NCBI GenBank assembly: GCA_021825385.1
Contig: JAKAHU010000004.1
Span: 1-33,912, forward strand
Direction of reading: 5' to 3'
DNA from: Chloroflexota bacterium
GTDB lineage: Bacteria; Chloroflexota; Limnocylindria; Limnocylindrales; CSP1-4
Length of the DNA: 33,912 bases
Shown: positions 6,806 through 13,087 of the stretch, piece by piece
Numbering within the stretch: position 1 is the stretch's first letter
How the letters are laid out: every line of letters starts with the position of its first letter
Notes under the pieces: model-generated
The model's database searches: none
What the model was told of the DNA's origin: nothing
The model's input: only the letters and a program-made list of their open reading frames with translations
Made by a program: the position numbers and the translations under genes

Positions 6806-7023
6806 CGGTGTGCCTCGCGGATGATCTGCTGGAGGCGGTGCATGGCCTGCCCCTCGTAGTCGTAGGGTAGGTTCGCGTCCAGCACTCGCTCGATGACCAG
6901 CAGGGCCGCGTTCAGCCTCTCGCGAGTATCCGAGTCGAGGTTGTACGTCCGGACGACGGTGGCGATCTCCTCGGCCGCCGCGTCCACCTGCTCGACGTGG
7001 GTCAGGTCACGATGCACGGCCAT
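6802..7023 (-). CDS. Hypothetical 73-aa helical protein
   Basis: 73 residues beginning MAVHRDLTHVEQ, almost entirely predicted helix (AAAEEIATVVRTYNL, ERLNAALLVIERVL, MHRLQQIIREAHR). The start at 7023 gives a 17-nt overlap with the upstream gene. No motif. It may be a small oligomerising partner protein, but that is a guess from the helix pattern only. Confidence 0.65.
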   Translation of the reverse strand: MAVHRDLTHVEQVDAAAEEIATVVRTYNLDSDTRERLNAALLVIERVLDANLPYDYEGQAMHRLQQIIREAHR

Positions 7024-7258
7024 CGGTCGGCTCCTCCTTCCGCTTACCACACGCCTCGCAGATGACGGCTGGGCGGTTCCCGTAGCAGGGGCGAAGCTTC
7101 CACGCGTTGCTGTCGGCCGGGAGGCTCTGGATGCACTCGACGACTGCCTCGCGCGTCGCGTCCGGCCCCAGCGACAGCCCCTCGTTCACGGCCCCCTGCT
7201 GGTACTGGCGCCGGAGGGCTCGCCGGATCTGGACGGCGCGCTCGGCGGTCTGGATCAT
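7007..7258 (-). CDS. Hypothetical 83-aa protein, first gene of operon L3
   Basis: 83 residues beginning MIQTAERAVQIRRALRRQYQ. The start is fixed by the conserved leader (CACCAGCACAGGGGAGAC) and promoter P3 immediately upstream; the longer ORF to 7315 would run through that promoter. A C-terminal CEACGKRKEE may be a zinc half-site paired with an earlier Cys. It heads the long operon that contains the methyltransferase and the Pol X-like gene. Confidence 0.75.
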   Translation of the reverse strand: MIQTAERAVQIRRALRRQYQQGAVNEGLSLGPDATREAVVECIQSLPADSNAWKLRPCYGNRPAVICEACGKRKEEPTDGRAS

Positions 7259-7286
7259 CGGGTGTCTCCCCTGTGCTGGTGAGGCT

Positions 7287-7321
7287 AGCCTAGCCCCCTG
7301 CCGCGGGTCTGTCAATGGGTA
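7287..7321 (-). promoter_or_regulatory. Family promoter P3
   Basis: Minus-strand TACCCATTGACA, spacer of 17 bp starting GACCCGC, then TAGGCT as -10, inside a GGCTAGGCTAGCC partial palindrome. It drives the operon from 7258 leftward to the Pol X-like gene. The stop of the gene at 7312 lies over the -35 box. Confidence 0.85.
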
Positions 7322-7545
7322 AGTTTCACATCCGGGCGGGGGAGGACGCTCGCAGTTACATCCTGTACGTGGAGGAAGGACGTTCGGGCCGTCGTGCGGT
7401 GGCTCGTCACGGCCAGCATCTGCCAGCAGCGGCTGCAGACTCGCACCCGCTGGCCGACCTCGCGGAAGCCGTTGACCACCAGCGGATCGTCGGCCTGCAC
7501 GGTAACGGTCACTGGGGCTGCGGTGTGGCGGTGGTGCTGATCCAT
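7312..7545 (-). CDS. Hypothetical 77-aa protein
   Basis: 77 residues beginning MDQHHRHTAAPVTVTVQADD. The start is fixed by the leader CACCAGCAAGAGGAGAACG and promoter P4. A single CSRC pair is present in the middle (VRVCSRCWQML). It is the only gene between P4 and P3. Function unknown. It is the first leftward gene at the divergent control region, a position where phages often place an early regulatory gene, but no DNA-binding fold is evident. Confidence 0.7.
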   Translation of the reverse strand: MDQHHRHTAAPVTVTVQADDPLVVNGFREVGQRVRVCSRCWQMLAVTSHRTTARTSFLHVQDVTASVLPRPDVKLTH

Positions 7546-7572
7546 CCCCGTTCTCCTCTTGCTGGTGAGCTA

Positions 7573-7607
7573 ACCATAATCCCTCCGGAGCAGTCTGTCA
7601 ATGGGTA
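7573..7607 (-). promoter_or_regulatory. Family promoter P4, leftward half of the divergent control region
   Basis: Minus-strand TACCCATTGACA, 17-bp spacer (GACTGCTCCGGAGGGAT), then TATGGT as -10. It lies back to back with the rightward promoter at 7629-7656; the two -35 boxes are about 25 bp apart, so one bound protein could affect both directions. Confidence 0.85.
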
Positions 7608-7628
7608 GTTTCGGATCCGGGCGGGGGG

Positions 7629-7656
7629 TTTACAGCCCGCGGGCGGGGGATAGAAT
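7629..7656 (+). promoter_or_regulatory. Rightward promoter of the replication module
   Basis: TTTACA (7629-7634), a 16-bp GC-rich spacer and TAGAAT (7651-7656) form a good sigma70 match. It lacks the TACCCA extension of the leftward family. Its transcript would begin near 7663 and carry a leader of about 110 nt before the first ribosome site, toward the primase and helicase genes. Confidence 0.75.
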
Positions 7657-7774
7657 GGATGGGCTGCCGGAGGTCGCACCAAGGGCAGCCGGGCGTAGAA
7701 CCCGAGCGGAGCGCGAGGCGGGTGGCTGTACCCCGCTCGCCTCCCCCGCTACTCGGTACAGGAGGCTCGATCCG
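7657..7774 (+). promoter_or_regulatory. Structured 5' leader upstream of the primase operon
   Basis: Two stems can be drawn. GGCTGCC (7662-7668) pairs with GGCAGCC (7684-7690). GCGAGGCGGG (7713-7722) pairs with CCCGCTCGC (7732-7740) with one bulged G. A ribosome site (GGAGG, 7761-7765) follows before ATG 7775. The region has no convincing coding content. It may be an attenuator or protein-binding leader; I recognise no known riboswitch class. Confidence 0.4.
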
Positions 7775-7879
7775 ATGATCCGGTCCGAACGACCCCGCCC
7801 CACGGCCCCGCAGCAGACGGGCGGTGGTCGTACCCGCGTCCGTCGTGACCGGGAGGCTCAACAGCCCCTCCGCTCGTGA
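7775..7879 (+). CDS. Possible 34-aa Arg-rich leader ORF coupled to the primase
   Basis: ATG 7775 follows GGAGG with 9-nt spacing and the ORF ends in a GTGA overlap with the primase start, the normal coupling signal of this genome. The 34-residue product (MIRSERPRPTAPQQTGGG...) is basic and low-complexity. It could be a real small protein or only a device for translational coupling. The track ORF beginning at 7601 is rejected because it would start upstream of the promoter. Confidence 0.45.
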   Translation: MIRSERPRPTAPQQTGGGRTRVRRDREAQQPLRS

Positions 7880-8790
7880 GCGGCTGGAGCCTCGCCGACG
7901 TGGGCGAGGTCTACCGCGCCGCGTGGTGCCCCCGCACCGACGCCTACGCCGACTGGTCCGTGCAGGGGGAGCACTGGTACGCCGTGCGCGAGGAGCTGAC
8001 GGTGGCGCGCATCCTCGATGGGCTCCGCAAGGTCCGGCCCCCAGTCAGCGCGTACATGGACGACCGCGAAGGCAACACGCACGTGCCGGCGGTCGACTTT
8101 GACCGCGACGACGGGTTGGACCTCGGCCTCCGGCTGGCGCGCGTCATCGACGCCGACGGCGGACACGCCTACGTGGAGCGCAGTCGCCGCGGCTGCCACG
8201 TCTGGATGACCACGGAGGTCCTACCGGGCGAGACGGTGCGGCGGGCGCTGCGCTACTGGCTGGGACGCGTGGACCGCGAGGCGGCCAAGGATCCCAAGGT
8301 CGAGGTCATGCCGATGGCCGTCCAGCGCGGGCCGGAGACGGTGGGCCACAGCCTACGCCTGCCACTCATGCCGCACCAGCGCACCGGCGAGCGCCACCCG
8401 CTCTGTGACCCCGACGGCAAGCCCATCGGCGGGACGCTGGGCGAGACGATGATGGCGGTGGTGGACACGCCGGGGGCCGTGGTGCGGGCCGCCGCGGAGA
8501 AGGTCAAGGTCGGGGTAACCGAGATCACCGTGCCCCCGTGGGCGCGGCACCCGCAACGGGAGGGCGGAGACGTAATAGCAATCCTGCAGGAGCACGGCGT
8601 CCAACGCGCCGCGCCGGGGCGGACGGTGCGGTGCCCACTGCATGAGGATGGGTCGGCCAGCATGACCATCTCGCGAGACTCGGAGCGGGTGTGGTGCCAC
8701 GCTCCCCACTGCGACGCCTACAACGACGGGCGAGGACTCGGAGCGGGTCAGCTCGCTCGCGCGCTGGCCGGAGTGCCGAGCCGTGGCTGA
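7876..8790 (+). CDS. AEP-type primase with C-terminal CHC2-like zinc finger
   Basis: 304 residues, GTG start. The N-terminal 220 residues resemble the archaeo-eukaryotic primase (AEP) fold of phage/plasmid primase-polymerases. They include VPAVDFDRDDG (DFD at 74-76, metal ligands), SRRGCHVW (H108) and HSLRLPLMPHQRTG, a segment typical of this family before the end of the catalytic core. The last 60 residues hold CPLHEDGSASMTI...VWCHAPHC, with C253, H256, C274 and C279 spaced as in DnaG CHC2 zinc fingers. It would make primers or act as a primase-polymerase. It is directly coupled to a hexameric-type helicase. The order AEP then CHC2-like finger is uncommon. Confidence 0.8.
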   Translation: MSGWSLADVGEVYRAAWCPRTDAYADWSVQGEHWYAVREELTVARILDGLRKVRPPVSAYMDDREGNTHVPAVDFDRDDGLDLGLRLARVIDADGGHAYVERSRRGCHVWMTTEVLPGETVRRALRYWLGRVDREAAKDPKVEVMPMAVQRGPETVGHSLRLPLMPHQRTGERHPLCDPDGKPIGGTLGETMMAVVDTPGAVVRAAAEKVKVGVTEITVPPWARHPQREGGDVIAILQEHGVQRAAPGRTVRCPLHEDGSASMTISRDSERVWCHAPHCDAYNDGRGLGAGQLARALAGVPSRG

Positions 8791-10180
8791 CCTGCCGCCC
8801 GAGGGACTATCCCAGACCCGATTCGGGTGCCGCTACTACATCCCGGAGATCCACACGATCTTCGACGTCGTGGACATGCGCCGCAAGTCGGGCGAGCTGT
8901 GGGGCGAGCTGACGATCCGCTGCAACCTAGAGGGCGTCAGGGGCCAGCTCGACGGCAACCGGCTGCGGCAGGGCAACTTCAACTTCTCGTCGGTGACCGC
9001 CCGGCAGTCGTGGGCGAAGGCGTTGGAGGCAATGGCGCCGCCGGAACTGAACAAGCGGTTGGAGTGGGGGAACCTGCTGGAGCACGTCAGTCAGGCCGTG
9101 CTCGATCACGAGCGCACGGGAAGCATCCGCGGTGGCGTGATCACGGGGAAGCGCATGAACGGAGGTGGTCGCCCGTGGGCGGCGTGGCCGATCCTGCCGC
9201 ACCACGAGAATGCGACGCTGTTCAGTCGCGGCGGGGCAGGCAAGACGGCGTTCGTCGCGACGACGGTGCTCGGGCTCGGCCTCGGCCAGTCCCTCACGCC
9301 GGGGGTCCGCATCGACCGGCCCTACCGCGTGGCCTACCTCGACTGGGAGACGAACGTCGAGACGGCCGAGGACCTGTGGGGGCTAATCGCCGAGACGGCC
9401 AAGGTAGCGGTTCCACCGACCATCTGGTACGAGCCGATGGAGGGCTCGCTGGAGCGGTCGCTGCCGCTCGTGTCGAACATCCTCGACAAGCACCGCGCTG
9501 ACCTCGTGGTCATCGACTCGGTGGGCATGGCCCTGCTCTCGTCGGGGGACTTCTCCGACCCGTCTGAGTCGATCATCCGGGCGTACCAGTCGTTGCGGCG
9601 GCTGGAGACGTGGGGCCTTCTCATCGACCACGTGTCGAGCGGCGACCTCCACGGAGGCAAGCCCGCCGTGAAGGCGTACGGCTCGATCTACCGCATGAAC
9701 CTCGCCCGTCACGCGCTCGCGCTCCACATCGGGGACCGAGCCGGAGACACGAAGCACGCGTATCTCGTCTGTCCGAAGACGAACATGGGGCGTGACGAGT
9801 GGGCGATGGCGGGGACGTTCGTGCGGTCGGACAGCGAGCTGCGGTGGGAGTTCGGGGAGCCGGATTTCGACCTGTACGACCGTCTGATGAACGGGGATGA
9901 GGAGGAGGAGGAGTCTGAGGCGCGCGCGACGCCGCGCATGGCCGACCGCATCCTGAGCTACCTCCTGTCGTGCTTCCCGAGGGGTGCCACCACGGCCGAC
10001 ATCGCACGGCAGCTTCACACGACTGCGGGCATGGCGCGGAACCGACTCAATCGGCTGGCCAGCGATCAGCTCACGGTCATCGTGGAGCGTCAGGGACAGG
10101 AGAACGTGTGGGCGCTGACGCAGGAGGGAATCAACCTTGCCCAGACAGTCAACGCATCGCCAGCGGAAGGAGCAGACTAG
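8783..10180 (+). CDS. RepA/DnaB-like AAA ATPase, replicative helicase candidate
   Basis: 465 residues from GTG 8783, overlapping the primase by 8 nt. An N-terminal domain of about 130 residues is followed by a RecA-type ATPase: Walker A SRGGAGKT (148-155), VAYLDWET, and Walker B LVVIDSVG (241-248). This is the arrangement of RepA/AAA_25 helicase-like proteins of phages and plasmids. After an acidic linker (DEEEEESEA) the C-terminus has a winged-helix DNA-binding segment (GATTADIARQLHTTAGMARNRLNRL). It most likely unwinds or loads at the phage origin with the coupled primase. It might itself bind the palindromes just downstream. Confidence 0.85.
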   Translation: MADLPPEGLSQTRFGCRYYIPEIHTIFDVVDMRRKSGELWGELTIRCNLEGVRGQLDGNRLRQGNFNFSSVTARQSWAKALEAMAPPELNKRLEWGNLLEHVSQAVLDHERTGSIRGGVITGKRMNGGGRPWAAWPILPHHENATLFSRGGAGKTAFVATTVLGLGLGQSLTPGVRIDRPYRVAYLDWETNVETAEDLWGLIAETAKVAVPPTIWYEPMEGSLERSLPLVSNILDKHRADLVVIDSVGMALLSSGDFSDPSESIIRAYQSLRRLETWGLLIDHVSSGDLHGGKPAVKAYGSIYRMNLARHALALHIGDRAGDTKHAYLVCPKTNMGRDEWAMAGTFVRSDSELRWEFGEPDFDLYDRLMNGDEEEEESEARATPRMADRILSYLLSCFPRGATTADIARQLHTTAGMARNRLNRLASDQLTVIVERQGQENVWALTQEGINLAQTVNASPAEGAD

Positions 10181-10192
10181 TGGTCGTACCAG

Positions 10193-10358
10193 GGGTACGC
10201 GTACCCGGTACGGGAAGGGGTACGCGTCGGATCTCACGCAGTGGATCGGGGTCGGGATGGGCCACCTCGTACCGTGCGTGTACCGGGTACGCGTACCCCT
10301 TCACCAAGGTCGTACCTTCCCGGCACACCCTAAAGGGTGTGTGTTGCCGGGGGTACGC
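10193..10358 (+). repeat. Palindrome/iteron array GGGTACGCGTACCC, candidate origin or operator
   Basis: The 14-bp palindrome GGGTACGCGTACCC occurs perfectly at 10193-10206 and 10285-10298. Partial copies GGGTACGCGT at 10218-10227 and GGGTACGC at 10351-10358 also occur. Two GGTCGTACC elements (10182-10190 and 10308-10316) add to the repetition. All lie in the 198-bp gap directly after the helicase. Arrays of identical sites next to replication genes are typical of replication origins or of autorepressor operators; which applies here cannot be settled from sequence. Confidence 0.7.
10319..10351 (+). other. Strong interrupted hairpin with TAAA loop
   Basis: CACACCC and GGGTGTG form a perfect 7-bp stem around the loop TAAA. 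Flanking CCCGGCA (10319-10325) and TGCCGGG (10345-10351) extend it after a small asymmetric bulge. It sits between the palindrome array and the HNH gene. There is no U-tract, so a classical terminator is unlikely. A role in the origin or in controlling HNH translation is possible. Confidence 0.5.
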
Positions 10359-10378
10359 CGGTACGTGGAGGAAGTCCA

Positions 10379-11125
10379 TTGGATCGGTACGTGAGCCCCC
10401 GGCTGAGACTGGCGATCCTAGAGCGCGACGGCTACCGATGCGTGTACTGCGGGAAGACGTCGGCGGACGCGCGCCTAGAGATCGATCATGTACTGGCGGT
10501 GGCGCGGGGTGGGACGTCGGAGGGGACGAACCTCGTCGCGGCGTGCGAAGACTGCAACCGGGCGAAGGGGGCTCAGTCGGTGACGCCTCCGGAGCACGTT
10601 GCACTTCGCGAGGCCCCGCTTATGGCCATAGCGCGACCCCGCGGGGCGAACGCATCCGTCTGGCAGCGCGAGGCAGACCGACGCTGGCCCGACGCGATGG
10701 ACATGGTCGAACCCGCGACGATGGACGGACGGTTCGCGTCCGTAGCGTGGTGCACGACGCTGACCGTTCACCTGTTGCGAACCGCGGCCGACGGGGAGGG
10801 CGCGAAGCGGATCATCGACGGGATCGGGTGTGGCCACTCCTGCTGGCGGGACCACGAGGTCGTGGATCTGGCAGCTCCCGAGGTGATAACGGTGCCTGCC
10901 GAGCTGCGGCGTGTTCGCCGTCGTCTCCAGCACATCCTCGGCTGCGCGATCTGCATGGGGACGACGAACGGGCTGGCTCCGGCAGCAGCCAAGCGCCGAG
11001 GGAATGACCGGATCGAGCGCATGCTCATGGAGCGCTGGGATAAGGTCCGGCCGGTCAAGCATCGCCGGAAGCCGCAGCGTGAGCTTCTTGATGAGTGGGA
11101 AGAGGATGGGCTAGTTGCCCTATGA
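10379..11125 (+). CDS. HNH endonuclease fused to a helical C-terminal domain
   Basis: 248 residues. The HNH motif is clear: ERDGYRCVYCGKTSAD, then LEIDHVLAVARGGTSEGTNLVAACEDCNRAKG (Cys pairs and His of a beta-beta-alpha-metal fold, residues 14-65). A further 180 residues include HSCWRDHEVVDL and a basic C-terminus and have no recognised fold. The proposed start is TTG 10379, seven nt after GGAGG. GTG 10391 is an alternative, and the track ATG 10337 lies in the hairpin. Phage HNH proteins act as homing-type nickases or as packaging/recombination nucleases; the distance from the terminase favours the former. The third codon positions are less GC-rich than in neighbours. Confidence 0.75.
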   Translation: MDRYVSPRLRLAILERDGYRCVYCGKTSADARLEIDHVLAVARGGTSEGTNLVAACEDCNRAKGAQSVTPPEHVALREAPLMAIARPRGANASVWQREADRRWPDAMDMVEPATMDGRFASVAWCTTLTVHLLRTAADGEGAKRIIDGIGCGHSCWRDHEVVDLAAPEVITVPAELRRVRRRLQHILGCAICMGTTNGLAPAAAKRRGNDRIERMLMERWDKVRPVKHRRKPQRELLDEWEEDGLVAL

Positions 11126-11159
11126 CGACGGGGGCTAGCCGGGGGTCGGCACCGGAGGG

Positions 11160-11288
11160 TATGATGGCGGCGAGAGGAGATGGAGCTGCCGAGAGGCGCC
11201 CCTCCCTCCTCCCTTTGCTGGCGTCGAGCCCCGGTGACCGCCTCGTGTGGTTAGCCGGGGTTCGGCGTGTCTAGGAGGGAGATCACGA
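11160..11288 (+). promoter_or_regulatory. Putative -10 element and structured leader of the methyltransferase gene
   Basis: TATGAT at 11160-11165 is a good -10 box, but no convincing -35 is seen 16-18 bp upstream, so an activator or extended -10 would be needed. The following leader of about 120 nt contains a 10-bp stem with one G-U pair: CGAGCCCCGG (11225-11234) with CCGGGGTTCG (11255-11264), loop of 20 nt. It ends in GGAGGGAG before ATG 11289. The layout resembles the leaders at 7657-7774 and 26575-26690. Confidence 0.45.
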
Positions 11289-13013
11289 ATGGCTGATGCT
11301 GTGGAGTGGCGGAACCGCATCGTTGACGAGGGGGACGAGCCGCCGGACCAGCTCTTGGCGTCGCCGTGGAATTGGCGAACTCACGGCGCTGCGCAGCGGG
11401 ACGCCATGCGCGGTGCGCTGTCGCAGATCGGCTGGATCCAGAGGGTCGTGGTGAACCGCACCACAGGCCACGTCGTCGATGGACACCTGCGCGTCGAGGA
11501 AGCCATCAGCCACGGTGACGCCACCATCCCCGTTCTGTACGTCGAGCTGTCGGAGGACGAAGAGCGGCTCGCACTGGCCACGCTCGACCCCATCGGCGCG
11601 ATGGCCGGCGCGGACGCCGCTCGGCTCGATGAGCTACTGCGCGACCTGAACACCGGAGATGAGGGCCTGCGCGTCCTGCTCGACGACCTAGCACGGCAGA
11701 ACGACATCGACTTGACAAGCCGTCCCGCTACAGATCGGCCAAGTCTCGCAGACCGTTTCCTCGTGCCCCCGTTCAGCGTGCTCGATACTCGGCAGGGGTA
11801 TTGGCGCGCGCGGCGCGCTCAATGGTTGGCGCTGGGGATACAGAGCGAGTTGGGCCGTGGGGATGATATTCAGGGCAGCGGCGCGAACTCGGCCTACAAC
11901 GGGTCGTCTGCCTGGGCAGACGACCGAGGTCCCCGACGCCGAGCTGTGGGATATCGTGCTCACGGCGTTGCTGCGACTGCGGATCCGCAGTCGCAGCAGG
12001 GCTTGACCGACAAGGCTCTTGAGGGCAGGGACGACCTGTACGGTCAGGCCGCTCGTAGGCTCGGGCGTGCTTCTCCGAGCGGTTCCCTGAAGCCTGCCGC
12101 AAGCGGACGAGACGCGGACGGCCATCTCCTCGGAGGAGATGGCCGTGGCAGGCCGATCCGAGGTCTTGCCCGGGCGTTCGGGCAAGACCTCATGCGAGGC
12201 GAGCACATTGTCGGTGCGAGACCGTCGGCCCGTGCGACGGTCTCGCAGAACCCCGACGGGACGCTGCACTACGAACCTTCGAACAACGGAGAAGGCGTCA
12301 ACGGCACGTCCATCTTCGATCCGGTCCTGTGCGAGCTGGTGTACCGCTGGTTCATGCCGGCAGGGGGATCGGTGCTGGACCCATTCGCAGGTGGGTCCGT
12401 GCGGGGGATCGTGGCCACCGTGCTGGGGCACGCTTACACGGGCGTGGACCTATCGGCGGCGCAGGTTGCGGCCAACGAACCGCAGGCCGCTCGACTCGGA
12501 TTGTCGCCGCAGTGGGTGGTCGGTGACAGCCGGGACCTGCCGACGCTCCTGCCGCAAGCGGAGTGCGATCTCGTCTTCACCTGCCCGCCGTACTACAACC
12601 TAGAGGTCTACAGCGACGACCCCGCAGACCTGTCCAATGCCGCAGACTATGCGGCCTTCCTCGCCGACTACCGGGTGATCCTTGTGCACTCGTGGGAGCG
12701 CCTGCGGGAAGATCGCTACATGGTGTTGGTGGTCTCGGAGGTCCGCGAGCGGAGCCACTACGTGAGCCTCGTGGCCGATACGGTCAATGTGGTACGTGAC
12801 ATGGGCGGGCGACTCTACAACGAGGCGGTCCTCATCAACTCGGCGGGCAGCCTGCCGATCCGTGTCGGGCGGCAGTTCGGAGTCACTAGAACCCTCGGCC
12901 GGATGCACCAGAACGTGCTGGTGTTCGCCAAGGGCGACGGTCAGAGGGCTGGGCGGGCGCTGGGTCCTGTCGAGGTCGCGGAGGGACCGGATGAGTGGGC
13001 GACGACGATCTGA
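11289..13013 (+). CDS. ParB-N domain / DNA methyltransferase fusion
   Basis: 574 residues; ATG 11289 follows GGAGGGAG, and the 14 extra track residues upstream lack a ribosome site. Residues 20-130 are a ParB-like nuclease (ParB-N) domain with GWIQRVVVNRTTGHVVDGHLRVEEA. Residues about 340-560 are a DNA N6-adenine/N4-cytosine methyltransferase with VLDPFAGGSVRG (SAM-binding motif I), VVGDSRDLP, and motif IV in the form TCPPYYNLEVYS. This fusion is frequent in actinophages, and the protein likely methylates phage DNA at a specific site. The linker, residues about 205-320, is low-complexity and its DNA is packed with inverted repeats and has poor codon bias in this frame. Confidence 0.85.
   Translation: MADAVEWRNRIVDEGDEPPDQLLASPWNWRTHGAAQRDAMRGALSQIGWIQRVVVNRTTGHVVDGHLRVEEAISHGDATIPVLYVELSEDEERLALATLDPIGAMAGADAARLDELLRDLNTGDEGLRVLLDDLARQNDIDLTSRPATDRPSLADRFLVPPFSVLDTRQGYWRARRAQWLALGIQSELGRGDDIQGSGANSAYNGSSAWADDRGPRRRAVGYRAHGVAATADPQSQQGLTDKALEGRDDLYGQAARRLGRASPSGSLKPAASGRDADGHLLGGDGRGRPIRGLARAFGQDLMRGEHIVGARPSARATVSQNPDGTLHYEPSNNGEGVNGTSIFDPVLCELVYRWFMPAGGSVLDPFAGGSVRGIVATVLGHAYTGVDLSAAQVAANEPQAARLGLSPQWVVGDSRDLPTLLPQAECDLVFTCPPYYNLEVYSDDPADLSNAADYAAFLADYRVILVHSWERLREDRYMVLVVSEVRERSHYVSLVADTVNVVRDMGGRLYNEAVLINSAGSLPIRVGRQFGVTRTLGRMHQNVLVFAKGDGQRAGRALGPVEVAEGPDEWATTI
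11902..12247 (+). repeat. Cluster of five long perfect inverted repeats inside the methyltransferase gene
   Basis: Five different palindromic stems lie within 346 bp. IR1 is 11902-11925 (11-bp arms GGTCGTCTGCC, 2-nt centre). IR2 is 11969-11998 (a perfect 30-bp palindrome centred on GGATCC). IR3 is 12118-12146 (14-bp arms ACGGCCATCTCCTC, 1-nt centre). IR4 is 12160-12191 (13-bp arms GAGGTCTTGCCCG, 6-nt loop). IR5 is 12215-12247 (13-bp arms TGCGAGACCGTCG, 7-nt loop). The arms share no sequence with each other, so what is conserved is self-complementarity. They would form very stable RNA or cruciform hairpins. Confidence 0.9.
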
Positions 13014-13022
13014 GAGGGGGCC

Positions 13023-13057
13023 TACCCATTGACATGCCCGCAACGGCCTGCTACCGT
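13023..13057 (+). promoter_or_regulatory. Family promoter P5 (rightward)
   Basis: TACCCATTGACA (13023-13034), 17-bp spacer and TACCGT (13052-13057), followed by CAGCAAGGGGAGGCGCT before ATG 13088. It is the rightward counterpart of the left-arm promoters. A 7-bp inverted repeat with a 7-bp centre (GCAACGG/CCGTTGC, 13040-13060) overlaps the -10 and may be an operator. The promoter begins 10 bp after the methyltransferase stop. Confidence 0.85.
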
Positions 13058-13087
13058 TGCCACGAACCCGCAGCAAGGGGAGGCGCT

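Noticed and set aside
7601-7879. 92-aa ORF beginning upstream of the primase promoter
   Set aside because: Its start lies before the TTTACA/TAGAAT promoter and among the divergent operators; only the last 34 codons have a ribosome site and coupling.
10319-10351. Intrinsic terminator after the helicase gene
   Set aside because: The stem is strong but lacks a following U-tract and lies next to the HNH ribosome site.
11688-12431. 247-aa minus-strand ORF across the inverted-repeat cluster
   Set aside because: The palindromes make both strands look similar, but the ORF has no motif, no ribosome site and lies antisense to the methyltransferase.
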